Source of the DNA: CAZNAQ01 sp964585585
GTDB taxonomy: Bacteria; Patescibacteriota; Patescibacteriia; Patescibacteriales; JAGXOH01
Reading direction: 5' to 3'
DNA length: 24,286 nucleotides
Assembly (NCBI GenBank): GCA_964585585.1
Contig: CAZPEL010000014.1
Coordinates: forward strand, 1 to 24,286
This document shows positions 1 through 6,687 of this stretch, one piece after another; within the stretch, counting starts at the first letter, position 1, and the number at the start of each line of letters is the position of its first letter. The notes below the pieces were generated by a model. The model was not told the DNA's origin. It worked only from the letters and a program-made list of their open reading frames with translations, and made no database searches. Made by a program: the position numbers and the translations under genes.

Positions 1-34
1 CAAAATTTTGTAAATAGAAAAATGAGTATATTTT

Positions 35-151
35 TGGTAGCCCGTAGGGGGATCTCACCGCTGGTTTGCCGGTTCCTAATTTTTATAGAATTAAAGACCG
101 AAGTATCTTTCTCCGGCCGGGACTTAGGGCTTCTCCACGCCCCTAACGGCT
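35..151 (-). ncRNA. Possible structured RNA with a tRNA-like 3' end
   Basis: Read on the minus strand, the two ends can pair. AGCCGTTAGGGG (151-140) faces CCCCTACGGGCT (50-39), giving 10 of 12 pairs, or 11 with two single bulges. The 3' side repeats the T-stem and acceptor strand of the neighbouring tRNA-Glu and is followed by A-CCA (38-35). Inside are a GCCGG/CCGGC helix and a small hairpin with a C(UUCG)G loop. An alternative hairpin, TTAGGG/CCCTAA, would compete with the outer helix. I do not recognise it as tmRNA, SRP RNA, RNase P RNA, 6S RNA or 5S RNA. It may instead be a relic of recombination at the tRNA gene. Confidence 0.35.
37..54. repeat. 18-bp exact copy of the tRNA-Glu 3' end
   Basis: Positions 37-54 are identical to 192-209, the 3' T-stem and acceptor strand of tRNA-Glu plus its discriminator. 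The copies lie 155 bp apart in the same orientation. Duplicated tRNA 3' ends are typical of integrase attachment sites, but no integrase is seen here, and the other end of any element would lie outside the window. Confidence 0.6.
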
Positions 152-152
152 C

Positions 153-191
153 TAATAAAAAAACAACCCACAAGGGATTATTTTTTTATTA
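153..191 (-). terminator. Hairpin terminator after tRNA-Glu
   Basis: TAATAAAAAAA (153-163) is the exact reverse complement of 181-191. The inner part can form CCC/GGG (167-169 with 174-176). On the minus strand this places a hairpin with a run of seven T directly behind the tRNA. The symmetrical A/T tracts could let it work in both directions. Confidence 0.6.
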
Positions 192-192
192 G

Positions 193-264
193 TAGCCCGT
201 AGGGGGATCGAACCCCTATTACCAGGATGAGAACCTGGCGTCCTAACCATTAGACGAACGGGCC
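193..264 (-). tRNA. tRNA-Glu, anticodon CTC
   Basis: The minus strand folds as a standard cloverleaf of 72 nt. The acceptor stem is GGCCCGT/ACGGGCT (with a G-U first pair) and the discriminator is A. The anticodon stem CCAGG/CCTGG encloses a TTCTCAT loop, giving anticodon CTC, which reads GAG (Glu). The T arm is AGGGG-TTCGATC-CCCCT. CCA is not encoded: the acceptor is followed by A-CT, so it must be added after transcription. The gene lies 70 bp downstream of fmt on the same strand and has a terminator just behind it, so read-through transcription from fmt is possible. Confidence 0.96.
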
Positions 265-334
265 ATATTGATAATTTCGAGTTTCGAGTGTCAATTTTCG
301 AATTTACTTTTTTAATGTAGCAAAAGTTTTAAGG

Positions 335-1282
335 TTATTCAAGGGGCTGAGGCAGGTGTTTCTGATATCCTTGTAAGAACTCTTCGGCTGTTAGGGTTTT
401 TTTGCCTTCCGGTTGGAGTTTCTTGATCCTTAGGGCTCCTTGGCCGCATTGGAGGGATAAATGACCATTATTATCCACAAACAGGGTGCCGGGTAAATGG
501 CCGCTGTTGTTCAAGATATTCGGTTCCGCCTCTAATATTTTTATCAATTTGCCATCAGCATAACCGAAGGTTCCCGGCCAGGGATTCAGAGCTCTGATGG
601 CTCTTTCTATTTCTTTAGCTGTTCCTTTCCAGTCCAAGTGTCCGTCTTGCTTTTTAAGCATTTTTTTATAACTGGCTCGGGAATCATCTTGGGGCTGGGG
701 AGTGATGTTTCCTTGGATGTATCCTTGAAGAGCCGGAATTATTATTTCTCCTCCCAGAGCGGCCAATTTGTCATGAAGAGAGCCCGCGGTCTCCTCGGGC
801 TCAAGCCCTAATTCCTTTTGTTCCAGGATATCTCCGGTGTCCAGGCCGCTGTCCATTTTTATTATGGTTACTCCGCTTTTCTCATCCCCATTAAGGATCG
901 GAGCCGGGATAACGGCGGCTCCGCGGTAACGGGGCAGAAGAGATCCGTGGACATTGACGCAACCGTATTTCGGGATATTCAGTATTTCCTCGGGTATTAT
1001 TTGGCCGTAAGAGACCACCACCATTATATCCGGAGATAATTCTTGAATGGAGTCGGCTTCATCTTCTATTCTTTGCGGTTGCCAAACTTTTAAACCTTTT
1101 TCTTGAGCTTCTTGTTTAACAGGTGAAGGAGTAAGCTCCTGTTTTCTACCTTTCTTTTTATCCGGTTGAGTGATCACGGCTACAACCTCAAAAAGATCGC
1201 TTTCGATTAAGGATTTTAAACAAGGCAAACCGAACTCCGAAGTCCCGGCGAAGATAATTTTGTATTTGTTTTCCTGGGACAT
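335..1282 (-). CDS. fmt: Methionyl-tRNA formyltransferase
   Basis: This cytoplasmic enzyme moves a formyl group from 10-formyltetrahydrofolate to initiator Met-tRNA. The 315-residue length is normal for the family. The N-terminal formyltransferase domain (about 5-195) starts with the IIFAGTSEFGLP segment and contains VNVHGSLLPRYRG, with Asn110 and His112. Its DSGLDTGD motif supplies Asp148, so the three catalytic positions have the spacing known from this fold. The C-terminal OB-like tRNA-binding domain (about 205-315) includes ALNPWPGTF. The start MSQENKYKIIF fits the family; no clear ribosome binding site precedes it. The deformylase that later removes the formyl group is encoded on the same strand at 2090-2563, with the DedA gene between. 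Confidence 0.96.
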   Translation of the reverse strand: MSQENKYKIIFAGTSEFGLPCLKSLIESDLFEVVAVITQPDKKKGRKQELTPSPVKQEAQEKGLKVWQPQRIEDEADSIQELSPDIMVVVSYGQIIPEEILNIPKYGCVNVHGSLLPRYRGAAVIPAPILNGDEKSGVTIIKMDSGLDTGDILEQKELGLEPEETAGSLHDKLAALGGEIIIPALQGYIQGNITPQPQDDSRASYKKMLKKQDGHLDWKGTAKEIERAIRALNPWPGTFGYADGKLIKILEAEPNILNNSGHLPGTLFVDNNGHLSLQCGQGALRIKKLQPEGKKTLTAEEFLQGYQKHLPQPLE

Positions 1283-1396
1283 AATGACAACTGAATATTT
1301 TTATGATTTAATGATTAAAGATACTTAAAGATTTGATTTTAAAATCATAATTATTGTATTAAGGAATTCTAAAGAGAATTAAGATATATAGCAAAC

Positions 1397-1458
1397 AGTA
1401 AACGGTCAACAGTAAATAGTTGTTCTTGCTGTTTACTATTTACTGTTGACCGTTTACT
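1397..1458. repeat. 24-bp perfect inverted repeat before the DedA gene
   Basis: The arm at 1397-1420 is the exact reverse complement of 1435-1458, with a 14-nt loop. The arms contain short internal repeats of the AACAGTAAA type. The right arm ends 7 bp before the DedA start codon, so the transcript would carry a long hairpin there. No T-run follows, so it is not a typical terminator. Similar GTAAACGGTCAACAGT-like palindromes may be dispersed in related genomes (inference). Confidence 0.85.
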
Positions 1459-1465
1459 TCTATCT

Positions 1466-2110
1466 ATGCACGAATTGATTAACATCATCTTTACCTATAT
1501 CAACACTCTGGACTATAAATTTGTCTTTCTTTTAATGACCCTGGAAAGCTCTTTTATTCCCTTTCCCTCTGAAGTCATAGTTCCGCCGGCTGCTTATTTG
1601 GCCCAGCAAGGACAATTGAATGTTTTTGGGGTGATATTGGCCGGTATTTTGGGCAGTTTGGCCGGGGCTGTTATCAACTATTTTTTGGCTTATTACCTGG
1701 GTCGGATCATTATTTACAGATTGGCCGATACCAAGGCGGCCAAAGTTTTGCTCATAAATTCCAAAAAGGTGGAGAGATCGGAGAAATTTTTTTTGAAGTA
1801 CGGCAATGTCTCCACTTTCATAGGCCGTTTAATCCCTGTGGTTCGGCAGTTGATATCTTTGCCGGCCGGTTTCTCCCGGATGAATTTCAAGCGTTTTTGT
1901 TTATTCACTTCTCTGGGCTCCGGTATCTGGGTGGTTGTTTTGGCGGTTTTGGGTTATTTTTTCGGAGCTAACCAGGAGCTTTTGAAATTTTATTATAAGG
2001 AGATATCCTTTTTGTTCTTATTTTTGGTCCTGGCCGGAGTTATTATTTATATAATAGCCAAAAGGATACGGAAAAACAAAGGCAGATCTTTATTCCGAAG
2101 ATTTTTTTAG
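1466..2110 (+). CDS. DedA family (SNARE-associated/VTT domain) membrane protein
   Basis: The 214-residue protein has the DedA layout. The re-entrant N-terminal segment ESSFIPFPSEVIVPP carries Glu27 and Glu36. Next come hydrophobic helices at about 53-82, the conserved block FFLKYGNVSTFIGRLIPVVR (Gly120-Arg121, Pro124, Arg127), a PAG turn at 133-135, and helices at about 146-166 and 180-198. The tail is basic. DedA proteins are inner-membrane proteins linked to lipid-carrier or phospholipid flipping and membrane homeostasis; the substrate here cannot be told. The gene stands alone on the plus strand between fmt and def and its last 21 bp overlap the 3' end of def. No Shine-Dalgarno sequence is visible, and a long inverted repeat occupies the leader. 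Confidence 0.92.
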   Translation: MHELINIIFTYINTLDYKFVFLLMTLESSFIPFPSEVIVPPAAYLAQQGQLNVFGVILAGILGSLAGAVINYFLAYYLGRIIIYRLADTKAAKVLLINSKKVERSEKFFLKYGNVSTFIGRLIPVVRQLISLPAGFSRMNFKRFCLFTSLGSGIWVVVLAVLGYFFGANQELLKFYYKEISFLFLFLVLAGVIIYIIAKRIRKNKGRSLFRRFF

Positions 2111-2563
2111 ATTTTTGGCCTTGTCAGTGAAAAGGATCCCATCCAAGTGGTCAATTTCATGCTGTATCACTCGAGCCGGAAATCCCTGAACTTTTATTCT
2201 TTTTTTGTTTCCCTTCTTGTCCCAATAAAGACAATTTATTTTTTTGCTTCTGGAAACCTCGCCGTAATATTCCGGCACAGACAAACAACCCTCTTCGCCC
2301 CATTCTTTGGCCCAGGACCTTTTAGTTATTTCCGGATTTACCATACACAGCGTCTCCTGACCGTTTTTAACGGCTATTACCCGAATGTTTTCCGCTACCT
2401 GCGGAGAGGCCAGACCCACTCCGTCATTTTCCAGCATGGTTTTTTCCAGGTCCTGGAAGAATTCTTGCATTTTAGGGTCTTTAACACTCCCGATATCTAT
2501 TTCTTGGGACACCTGTCTTAGTTTCGGATCCGGATCTGTTATTATTTTTAGATTTTTAGCCAT
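2090..2563 (-). CDS. def: Peptide deformylase
   Basis: This metal-dependent hydrolase removes the N-formyl group from new proteins and is the partner of fmt in the formyl-methionine cycle. All three family motifs are present in the 157-residue sequence: GVGLASPQ (48-55), EEGCLS (90-95, metal ligand Cys93) and QHEIDHLDG (134-142, ligands His135 and His139, catalytic Glu136). The usual GLAAPQ reads GLASPQ here, a mild variant. Length is typical of bacterial deformylases. The 3' end overlaps the convergent DedA gene. The gene is divergent from the small gene at 2704, leaving a 140-bp AT-rich shared upstream region. Confidence 0.97.
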   Translation of the reverse strand: MAKNLKIITDPDPKLRQVSQEIDIGSVKDPKMQEFFQDLEKTMLENDGVGLASPQVAENIRVIAVKNGQETLCMVNPEITKRSWAKEWGEEGCLSVPEYYGEVSRSKKINCLYWDKKGNKKRIKVQGFPARVIQHEIDHLDGILFTDKAKNLKKSSE

Positions 2564-2703
2564 ATAAATTTTAAATTATAAATTTAGAAGTCCTAACTTT
2601 TTATTTTTTGTCTATTGTTGCCAAAATCGGTATCCGGCTTTACAATTAATAAGAAAAATATAATATAATAAATATAGGTAGTTAGACAATAGTAACAGAA
2701 ATT

Positions 2704-3000
2704 ATGCCAAAAAACAATGGTTTTGAAAATATAGGCGATATCTTTAAGAAAAAGCAACAAACCCAGAAACCGCCGGCTTACCAGTGGCAGGATCTGGCCT
2801 TAAGAGTGATAAAGGAATTGAATATTCCCAATTTCAAGAGATCCTCTGTTTTTAAGGCCTGTAAGGGGAATTCCCGGCAGTTTATAGAACAATGCCTGGC
2901 CGATACCAAAGAGCTTTGTGACAGTAAGGATAAATGGAGGTATTTTTTTAAAATAGTTAATGAGAGAAACAGTGATTCGGAACAAGAGGGATCCGATTAA
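2704..3000 (+). CDS. Small hypothetical protein
   Basis: I do not recognise this 98-residue protein. The N-terminus (1-25) is polar and Lys/Gln-rich and looks disordered. The middle and C-terminal part (about 26-90) is predicted helical, with alternating basic and hydrophobic residues around IPNFKRSSVFKACKG and DKWRYFFKIV, and the tail is acidic. It has three Cys without a metal-binding spacing, and no signal peptide or membrane segment. It has its own upstream AT-rich region with a possible TTTACA / TATAAT promoter (2639-2644 / 2664-2669, 19-bp spacer). Its stop codon overlaps that of the convergent LigB-like gene: TTAA at 2997-3000 serves both. Non-random coding composition and this tight junction support a real gene. 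Confidence 0.65.
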   Translation: MPKNNGFENIGDIFKKKQQTQKPPAYQWQDLALRVIKELNIPNFKRSSVFKACKGNSRQFIEQCLADTKELCDSKDKWRYFFKIVNERNSDSEQEGSD

Positions 3001-3788
3001 AGATCCATTTTCATGACCATATACCCTACTCCGAAGGGGTATTCATAGGAAAGCAATTTGGGTTGGTATTCCATTTTGTTCATTACCCCGCCCAGAACCG
3101 AGATGGATTTTATTCCTTCGGTGGCCGTTTCCTGAAAGAATCCCGGATCCATGGCAGTCAGTTCCGGGATCTTTTTGTTTTGGATGAAGTTGATTATTTT
3201 TTGGTCGGAATTGACCGCCTTGGGACTGTAGCCGGAAGGGGACTTTTTGGTCAATTTATGGGATAGGTCGGCCGAAGCTATTACGGCTATTCTTTTATTG
3301 CTTTTCAGTACCGCTTCCTTGATCCGGGTTCCCCATTGCCAATGCTTTTCCAGTCCGGCCTCGGAACAATACAGAGGAAGCACTTTTAAGTTCTTTATTT
3401 CCTCGCTTAAAAGGTAAGCCGGTATGCCTATACCATGGTTCAGGGTTGGTTTGTCCAATATTCGGATGTGCTCCTCCTTGTCTTCTGATTCCTTTTTGAT
3501 CTCGTGGGCCAGAACTATATCTCCCTCTATTTCCTTTTTGGTGGAAAAATCGCCGAATTCCTCGAAATTGATATGAAAGGAAGGGGCAAGATTGACATTA
3601 AAAGTTTCATCCTCAAAGCCGCCGTGGGAAGAGATTATTATCAAGGTTTCTATTTGGCCGGCGTAAATATCTTCCCGGATCCGGTTATAGGCCTCTTTGG
3701 TCTTTTTAAGAAGTTCTAAATTTTCCTTTCCTATATTGGGTATAAGGAGGGGCGAGTGGGGTGTTATGGCGGAAGTTATTAAAGACAT
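2997..3788 (-). CDS. LigB/MEMO-like protein (class III extradiol dioxygenase superfamily)
   Basis: The 263-residue protein shows the LigB/MEMO pattern. It has an N-terminal ITPHSPLLIPNIG (His11), a SSHGG strand end (His55), LNHGIGIPAYLL (His118) and ASADLSH (Asp174, His177), and ends with VGYMVMKM. These histidines line the metal pocket in the superfamily. In many bacteria and archaea such proteins occur beside or fused to AMMECR1 and a radical-SAM protein (AmmeMemoRadiSam system), but neither partner is in this window. The reaction is unknown; aromatic ring cleavage is only one possibility and seems unlikely for a reduced genome. It starts 2 bp after the stop of the secreted-protein gene on the same strand, so the two are probably co-transcribed. 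Confidence 0.82.
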   Translation of the reverse strand: MSLITSAITPHSPLLIPNIGKENLELLKKTKEAYNRIREDIYAGQIETLIIISSHGGFEDETFNVNLAPSFHINFEEFGDFSTKKEIEGDIVLAHEIKKESEDKEEHIRILDKPTLNHGIGIPAYLLSEEIKNLKVLPLYCSEAGLEKHWQWGTRIKEAVLKSNKRIAVIASADLSHKLTKKSPSGYSPKAVNSDQKIINFIQNKKIPELTAMDPGFFQETATEGIKSISVLGGVMNKMEYQPKLLSYEYPFGVGYMVMKMDL

Positions 3789-3790
3789 AA

Positions 3791-5269
3791 TTATTCGCTT
3801 ATGGGCTCGCCCGTGCTATAGAGATCTATTATTCTTTTGGGGACGCTGATTATATTCTTCCATTGGTAACCCCTTTCCAAAAATATTTGGCCGGAAGTAA
3901 AAGCTCTTTTTTCTTCTCCGGCTATCAGGTATACCCCCGGGGAATCAGCGGTGGTCAGCAGTTCTCCACTGTCGTATTTTACCGCTTCCGCTTTTTCGTA
4001 TTGGGCTAACTCTTCCGCCGCTACCGGAATAATTCTTTCCTCCCGGAATTTGGTGTGGAGTAGGACGGGGTGTAGCAAGGGGTGTTTTTTTCCGGAATAG
4101 ACCCAGTAAACACCTCCGCTATCTTTGTTCTGCAACAGTGCGCCGGTGGGGTAAGTGGAGGTGGAGCTTATAGTTTCCCCGGTGTCGTAGGATCTTATGG
4201 TCTGCCAGCTGGCATTTACTATTTCTTCCGGGTTAAAACCGATATTTTTAAAGATATCATAGGAGGCAAAGGGTCTTTTAGATTCGTCTACCAGCAGATA
4301 TAGACTACCGTTCGGGGCTCGGACTATGGAATAATTGGGCAATTTTATGGGGACTCCTTTTTGGTAGCCGGCTAAAGCGCTTTTGTCCACTTGGACTATT
4401 TTGTCGGTATTAAACCTGGATCTTAAAGCGGATAGAGAGTGGAAGGGCCTTTTCTGGCCGTCCTCGATCAGCCATACCCCGGGTTCCCCTTTGACCTGCA
4501 ACAAGGAGCCGTTCGGATATTTTTGAGGAGATCCGAAATAGGAATGCCATAACTTGTGGAAGTTATAATTACCGTTATAAGCGTGCGGAGTGTAGTTGTA
4601 CAAGGCAGCCGTGGCCCGGTTTTCCGGAGTTACTATGGTCGTGCTTTCTTGGTTGGAGTAAGGGTTGTCCAATTCATAGGTTTCTCCGGCCCGGTAATTA
4701 TAATGATCCGGGTTTTCCATATAATCCTTGAATTGCAGGGCGGCGCTGTTAACTTGCTTGCCAAAGCCCTTCCATCTGGGATTGCAGCTTTGTCCATCCG
4801 GGCAGCCGTAACCGGTGGCCCAATCCAATTGGCTTTGTTGGGGATCAGGGTCTTCTATCAAGCTCATTTCCTTTTGCAAAAGGACCAAGAGTGCCTGCGG
4901 ATTTATAGTGGTGTCCCTGTCGCACTTGAATTCCATTTCCGCTAAGCTGATCTTGTTCCCCAGGACCTTGCCTTCGCAGTCAAAATTATTGTAAGAGGCG
5001 TCATAGATTATTTCCGCGGCTGTCTTATGTTCACCATAAGCGCTTTCACAACTGTAATCAGCCAAAAAACTGTTATGTTCTTCCAGGAAATCCTGGATCT
5101 CTTCCTTGTCCATGGTGTCATGATCGAGCATCTCCGAATCACTGATGATGTAGTCGGGGTCGAATTCCTTCTCCGGCATTTGAGCCCGGGCGGTAGCAGA
5201 AAAAACCAACAAGAAAGCGGAACTTAATAAGAAAAAGAAAACAATTCTTTTAGGAGTGAATTTAGCCAT
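3791..5269 (-). CDS. Secreted surface protein with putative lysozyme-like domain and C-terminal repeats
   Basis: A 492-residue exported protein. Residues 1-29 form a clear signal peptide: basic start, hydrophobic core, ATARA before Gln30. Residues about 115-246 contain INPQALLVLLQKEMSLIED, with Glu134 as a candidate catalytic acid, then TGYGCPDGQSCNP, FGKQVNSAALQF and ATAALYNYTPHAY. I recall this block from secreted actinobacterial and CPR proteins and it resembles a lysozyme/transglycosylase fold. Cys156 and Cys162 may form a disulfide. From about 253 to the end, four units of about 60 residues repeat the pattern GxLLxxxxxxGVYLIxxGxKRPF...IxxY..GE. A role in cell-wall remodelling or attachment is inferred. 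It precedes the LigB-like gene in a two-gene operon and has a good promoter at 5351-5379. Confidence 0.78.
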   Translation of the reverse strand: MAKFTPKRIVFFFLLSSAFLLVFSATARAQMPEKEFDPDYIISDSEMLDHDTMDKEEIQDFLEEHNSFLADYSCESAYGEHKTAAEIIYDASYNNFDCEGKVLGNKISLAEMEFKCDRDTTINPQALLVLLQKEMSLIEDPDPQQSQLDWATGYGCPDGQSCNPRWKGFGKQVNSAALQFKDYMENPDHYNYRAGETYELDNPYSNQESTTIVTPENRATAALYNYTPHAYNGNYNFHKLWHSYFGSPQKYPNGSLLQVKGEPGVWLIEDGQKRPFHSLSALRSRFNTDKIVQVDKSALAGYQKGVPIKLPNYSIVRAPNGSLYLLVDESKRPFASYDIFKNIGFNPEEIVNASWQTIRSYDTGETISSTSTYPTGALLQNKDSGGVYWVYSGKKHPLLHPVLLHTKFREERIIPVAAEELAQYEKAEAVKYDSGELLTTADSPGVYLIAGEEKRAFTSGQIFLERGYQWKNIISVPKRIIDLYSTGEPISE

Positions 5270-5285
5270 ATTTCTTGGTGACCAG

Positions 5286-5319
5286 TTCCATAAAAAACAC
5301 TGCCTCTTTTTTTATGGAA
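5286..5319 (-). promoter_or_regulatory. Leader hairpin and overlapping 9-codon upstream ORF
   Basis: TTCCATAAAAAA (5286-5297) is the exact reverse complement of 5308-5319, with a 10-nt loop. On the minus strand the hairpin lies 16 nt before the start codon of the secreted protein. An ATG within its 3' arm (5291-5289) opens MELVTKKYG, whose TAA (5264-5262) overlaps the second codon of the main gene in another frame. Translational control is possible; this is inference. Confidence 0.45.
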
Positions 5320-5350
5320 AATGTTTAATTTTATTGCCAAAACTAATTTA

Positions 5351-5379
5351 ATTATAATATAAGTTCTGTAAAAAAACAA
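5351..5379 (-). promoter_or_regulatory. Promoter for the secreted-protein/LigB-like operon
   Basis: On the minus strand TTGTTT (5379-5374) is followed after exactly 17 bp by a perfect TATAAT (5356-5351). Transcription would begin near 5345, about 75 nt before the start codon at 5269, leaving room for the leader hairpin. Confidence 0.6.
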
Positions 5380-5477
5380 CCAATGGTTTTTAGGGTTTGG
5401 TATTTTATGTTATAATTTAAAAAGTAAGTTCAACCTATATTAAATAGTCAAATACACCATCGAACAAATCAATAGAA

Positions 5478-5598
5478 TTCCCAACTAAGATGAAATTTTT
5501 GCTCGCACGGCTATTAATTATATTCTGTAGGAGCCCACAGCCAACCCCTGCCTACCGGCAGGCAGGCGAGTTCGCAAAAATTTCATCTTAGTTGGGAA
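5478..5598. mobile_element. 121-bp MITE-like inverted-repeat element
   Basis: The 25-bp arms at 5478-5502 and 5574-5598 are perfect reverse complements. The stem can go on through CTCGC/GCGAG (5502-5506 with 5566-5570). The interior holds a second palindrome, CCTGCC-TACC-GGCAGG (5547-5562). On the minus strand this core reads LPAGRQG, a motif often met in spurious or invaded CPR proteins. No clear target-site duplication flanks it and no transposase is encoded, so movement would need a protein supplied elsewhere. It could also act as an RNA hairpin upstream of GAPDH. Confidence 0.6.
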
Positions 5599-5661
5599 GG
5601 GTTGTCCGGTGCATTTCAAATTTAAAATAATACAATAAATTAATTTTAAGATTTTAAACTT

Positions 5662-6675
5662 ATGAGAATAGCGATCAATGGTTTCGGCCGGATCGGCCGA
5701 ACGGTCTTTAAAGCCATCTTGGATAAAAACATCAAGGCCGATCTGGTGGCCGTCAACGACCTTACCGATATTAAAACCCTGGCCCATTTATTGAAATATG
5801 ATTCGGTTTACGGCAGGTATGCCAAGAAGATCACTACCACCAAGGATTCCTTGGTAGTGGACGGAAAAAAGATCAAGGTCTTGGCGGAAAAGGATCCGGC
5901 CCAACTGCCCTGGAAGAAGATGAAAGTGGACCTGGTTTTGGAATGTACCGGTTTGTTTCGAACCCGGGACAAGGCGAGCGGCCATTTGGAGGCCGGGGCC
6001 AAGAAAGTGGTTATCAGCGCGCCGGCCAAATCCGAAGATATTAAAACCATTGTTTTAGGAGTTAATGAAAACAAGATAGCCAAAAAAGATGACATTATTT
6101 CCATGGCCTCCTGCACCACTAATTGTTTGGCCCCGGTTACTGATGTGGTTAAAAAGAATTTTGGTATTAAAAAGGCCATAATGACCACTATTCATTCTTA
6201 TACCTCAACTCAAAATATAATAGACGGGCCCCACCCCAAAGATATGCGGAGGGCCAGAGCGGCCGCGGTCAACACCATTCCCACTACCACCGGAGCCGCT
6301 AAGGCCACCACCAAGACCATACCGGCCCTAAAAGATAAATTTGACGGTATGGCCGTCCGTGTTCCCACCCCGGTGGGCTCTTTATGTGATATTGTTTTTG
6401 TTACTGACAAAAATGTTTCCGAAAAAAAGGTCAACCAGGCCTTGAAAAGATCCGCTAAGACCAAAAAATTAAAAGGGATCTTGACCGTCACCGAAGACCC
6501 GATAGTTCTTTCCGATATTGTTGGCGACCCGGCCAGCTCGATAGTAGACCTTTCCCTAACCAAAGTGATCGACGGGGATCTGGTTAAGGTGATCGCCTGG
6601 TATGACAATGAATGGGGCTATGGCAACAGAATGGCCGACACCGTATCTTATATTCAGAAAAACAAATTGATTTAA
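5662..6675 (+). CDS. gap: Glyceraldehyde-3-phosphate dehydrogenase, type I
   Basis: This glycolytic enzyme oxidises glyceraldehyde 3-phosphate to 1,3-bisphosphoglycerate and reduces NAD+. The 337 residues cover the full family. The N-terminal Rossmann motif is INGFGRIGR (5-13). Asn32-Asp33 at the end of the second strand suggest preference for NAD+ over NADP+. The catalytic loop SMASCTTNC holds Cys151, and His178 lies in TTIHSYT. The phosphate-binding segment is IPTTTGAAKA, and the C-terminal signature is WYDNEWGYGNRM, where the usual Ser before Asn is Gly. No Shine-Dalgarno sequence precedes ATG. It leads a run of seven plus-strand genes; the next gene starts 12 bp later. Its NADH is a plausible substrate for the hydrogenase encoded downstream. 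Confidence 0.97.
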   Translation: MRIAINGFGRIGRTVFKAILDKNIKADLVAVNDLTDIKTLAHLLKYDSVYGRYAKKITTTKDSLVVDGKKIKVLAEKDPAQLPWKKMKVDLVLECTGLFRTRDKASGHLEAGAKKVVISAPAKSEDIKTIVLGVNENKIAKKDDIISMASCTTNCLAPVTDVVKKNFGIKKAIMTTIHSYTSTQNIIDGPHPKDMRRARAAAVNTIPTTTGAAKATTKTIPALKDKFDGMAVRVPTPVGSLCDIVFVTDKNVSEKKVNQALKRSAKTKKLKGILTVTEDPIVLSDIVGDPASSIVDLSLTKVIDGDLVKVIAWYDNEWGYGNRMADTVSYIQKNKLI

Positions 6676-6687
6676 TAATTAATTATT

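Larger units (their letters stand above)
5270..5661. other. 392-bp intergenic region between divergent genes
   Basis: No convincing protein gene is visible. From left to right it holds a 12-bp hairpin in the leader of the secreted-protein gene, the promoter for that gene, a TATAAT at 5411-5416 reading rightwards with a poor -35, the 121-bp inverted-repeat element, and a weak rightward promoter candidate (TTGTCC at 5602-5607, TAAAAT at 5623-5628, 15-bp spacer) that could serve the GAPDH run. Confidence 0.7.

Noticed and set aside
270..310. TTGACA-like -35 on the minus strand upstream of tRNA-Glu
   Set aside because: TTGACA is perfect, but the nearest -10 (TATCAA) is 15 bp away and would start transcription inside or at the first base of the tRNA.
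818..1039. Plus-strand frame opposite fmt
   Set aside because: Entirely antisense to a well-supported gene, with no family features.
1335..1346. GATTTTAAAATC palindrome upstream of fmt
   Set aside because: Short and AT-rich; no second copy or spacing that would support an operator.
5518..5787. Minus-strand frame of 89 codons containing LPAGRQG
   Set aside because: It arises from the palindromic repeat element and the antisense of the GAPDH start; not a gene.
6674..6687. 14-bp palindrome AATAATTAATTATT between GAPDH and the next gene
   Set aside because: Pure A/T palindromes of this size are common by chance in AT-rich spacers, and no T-run or other signal supports a terminator.
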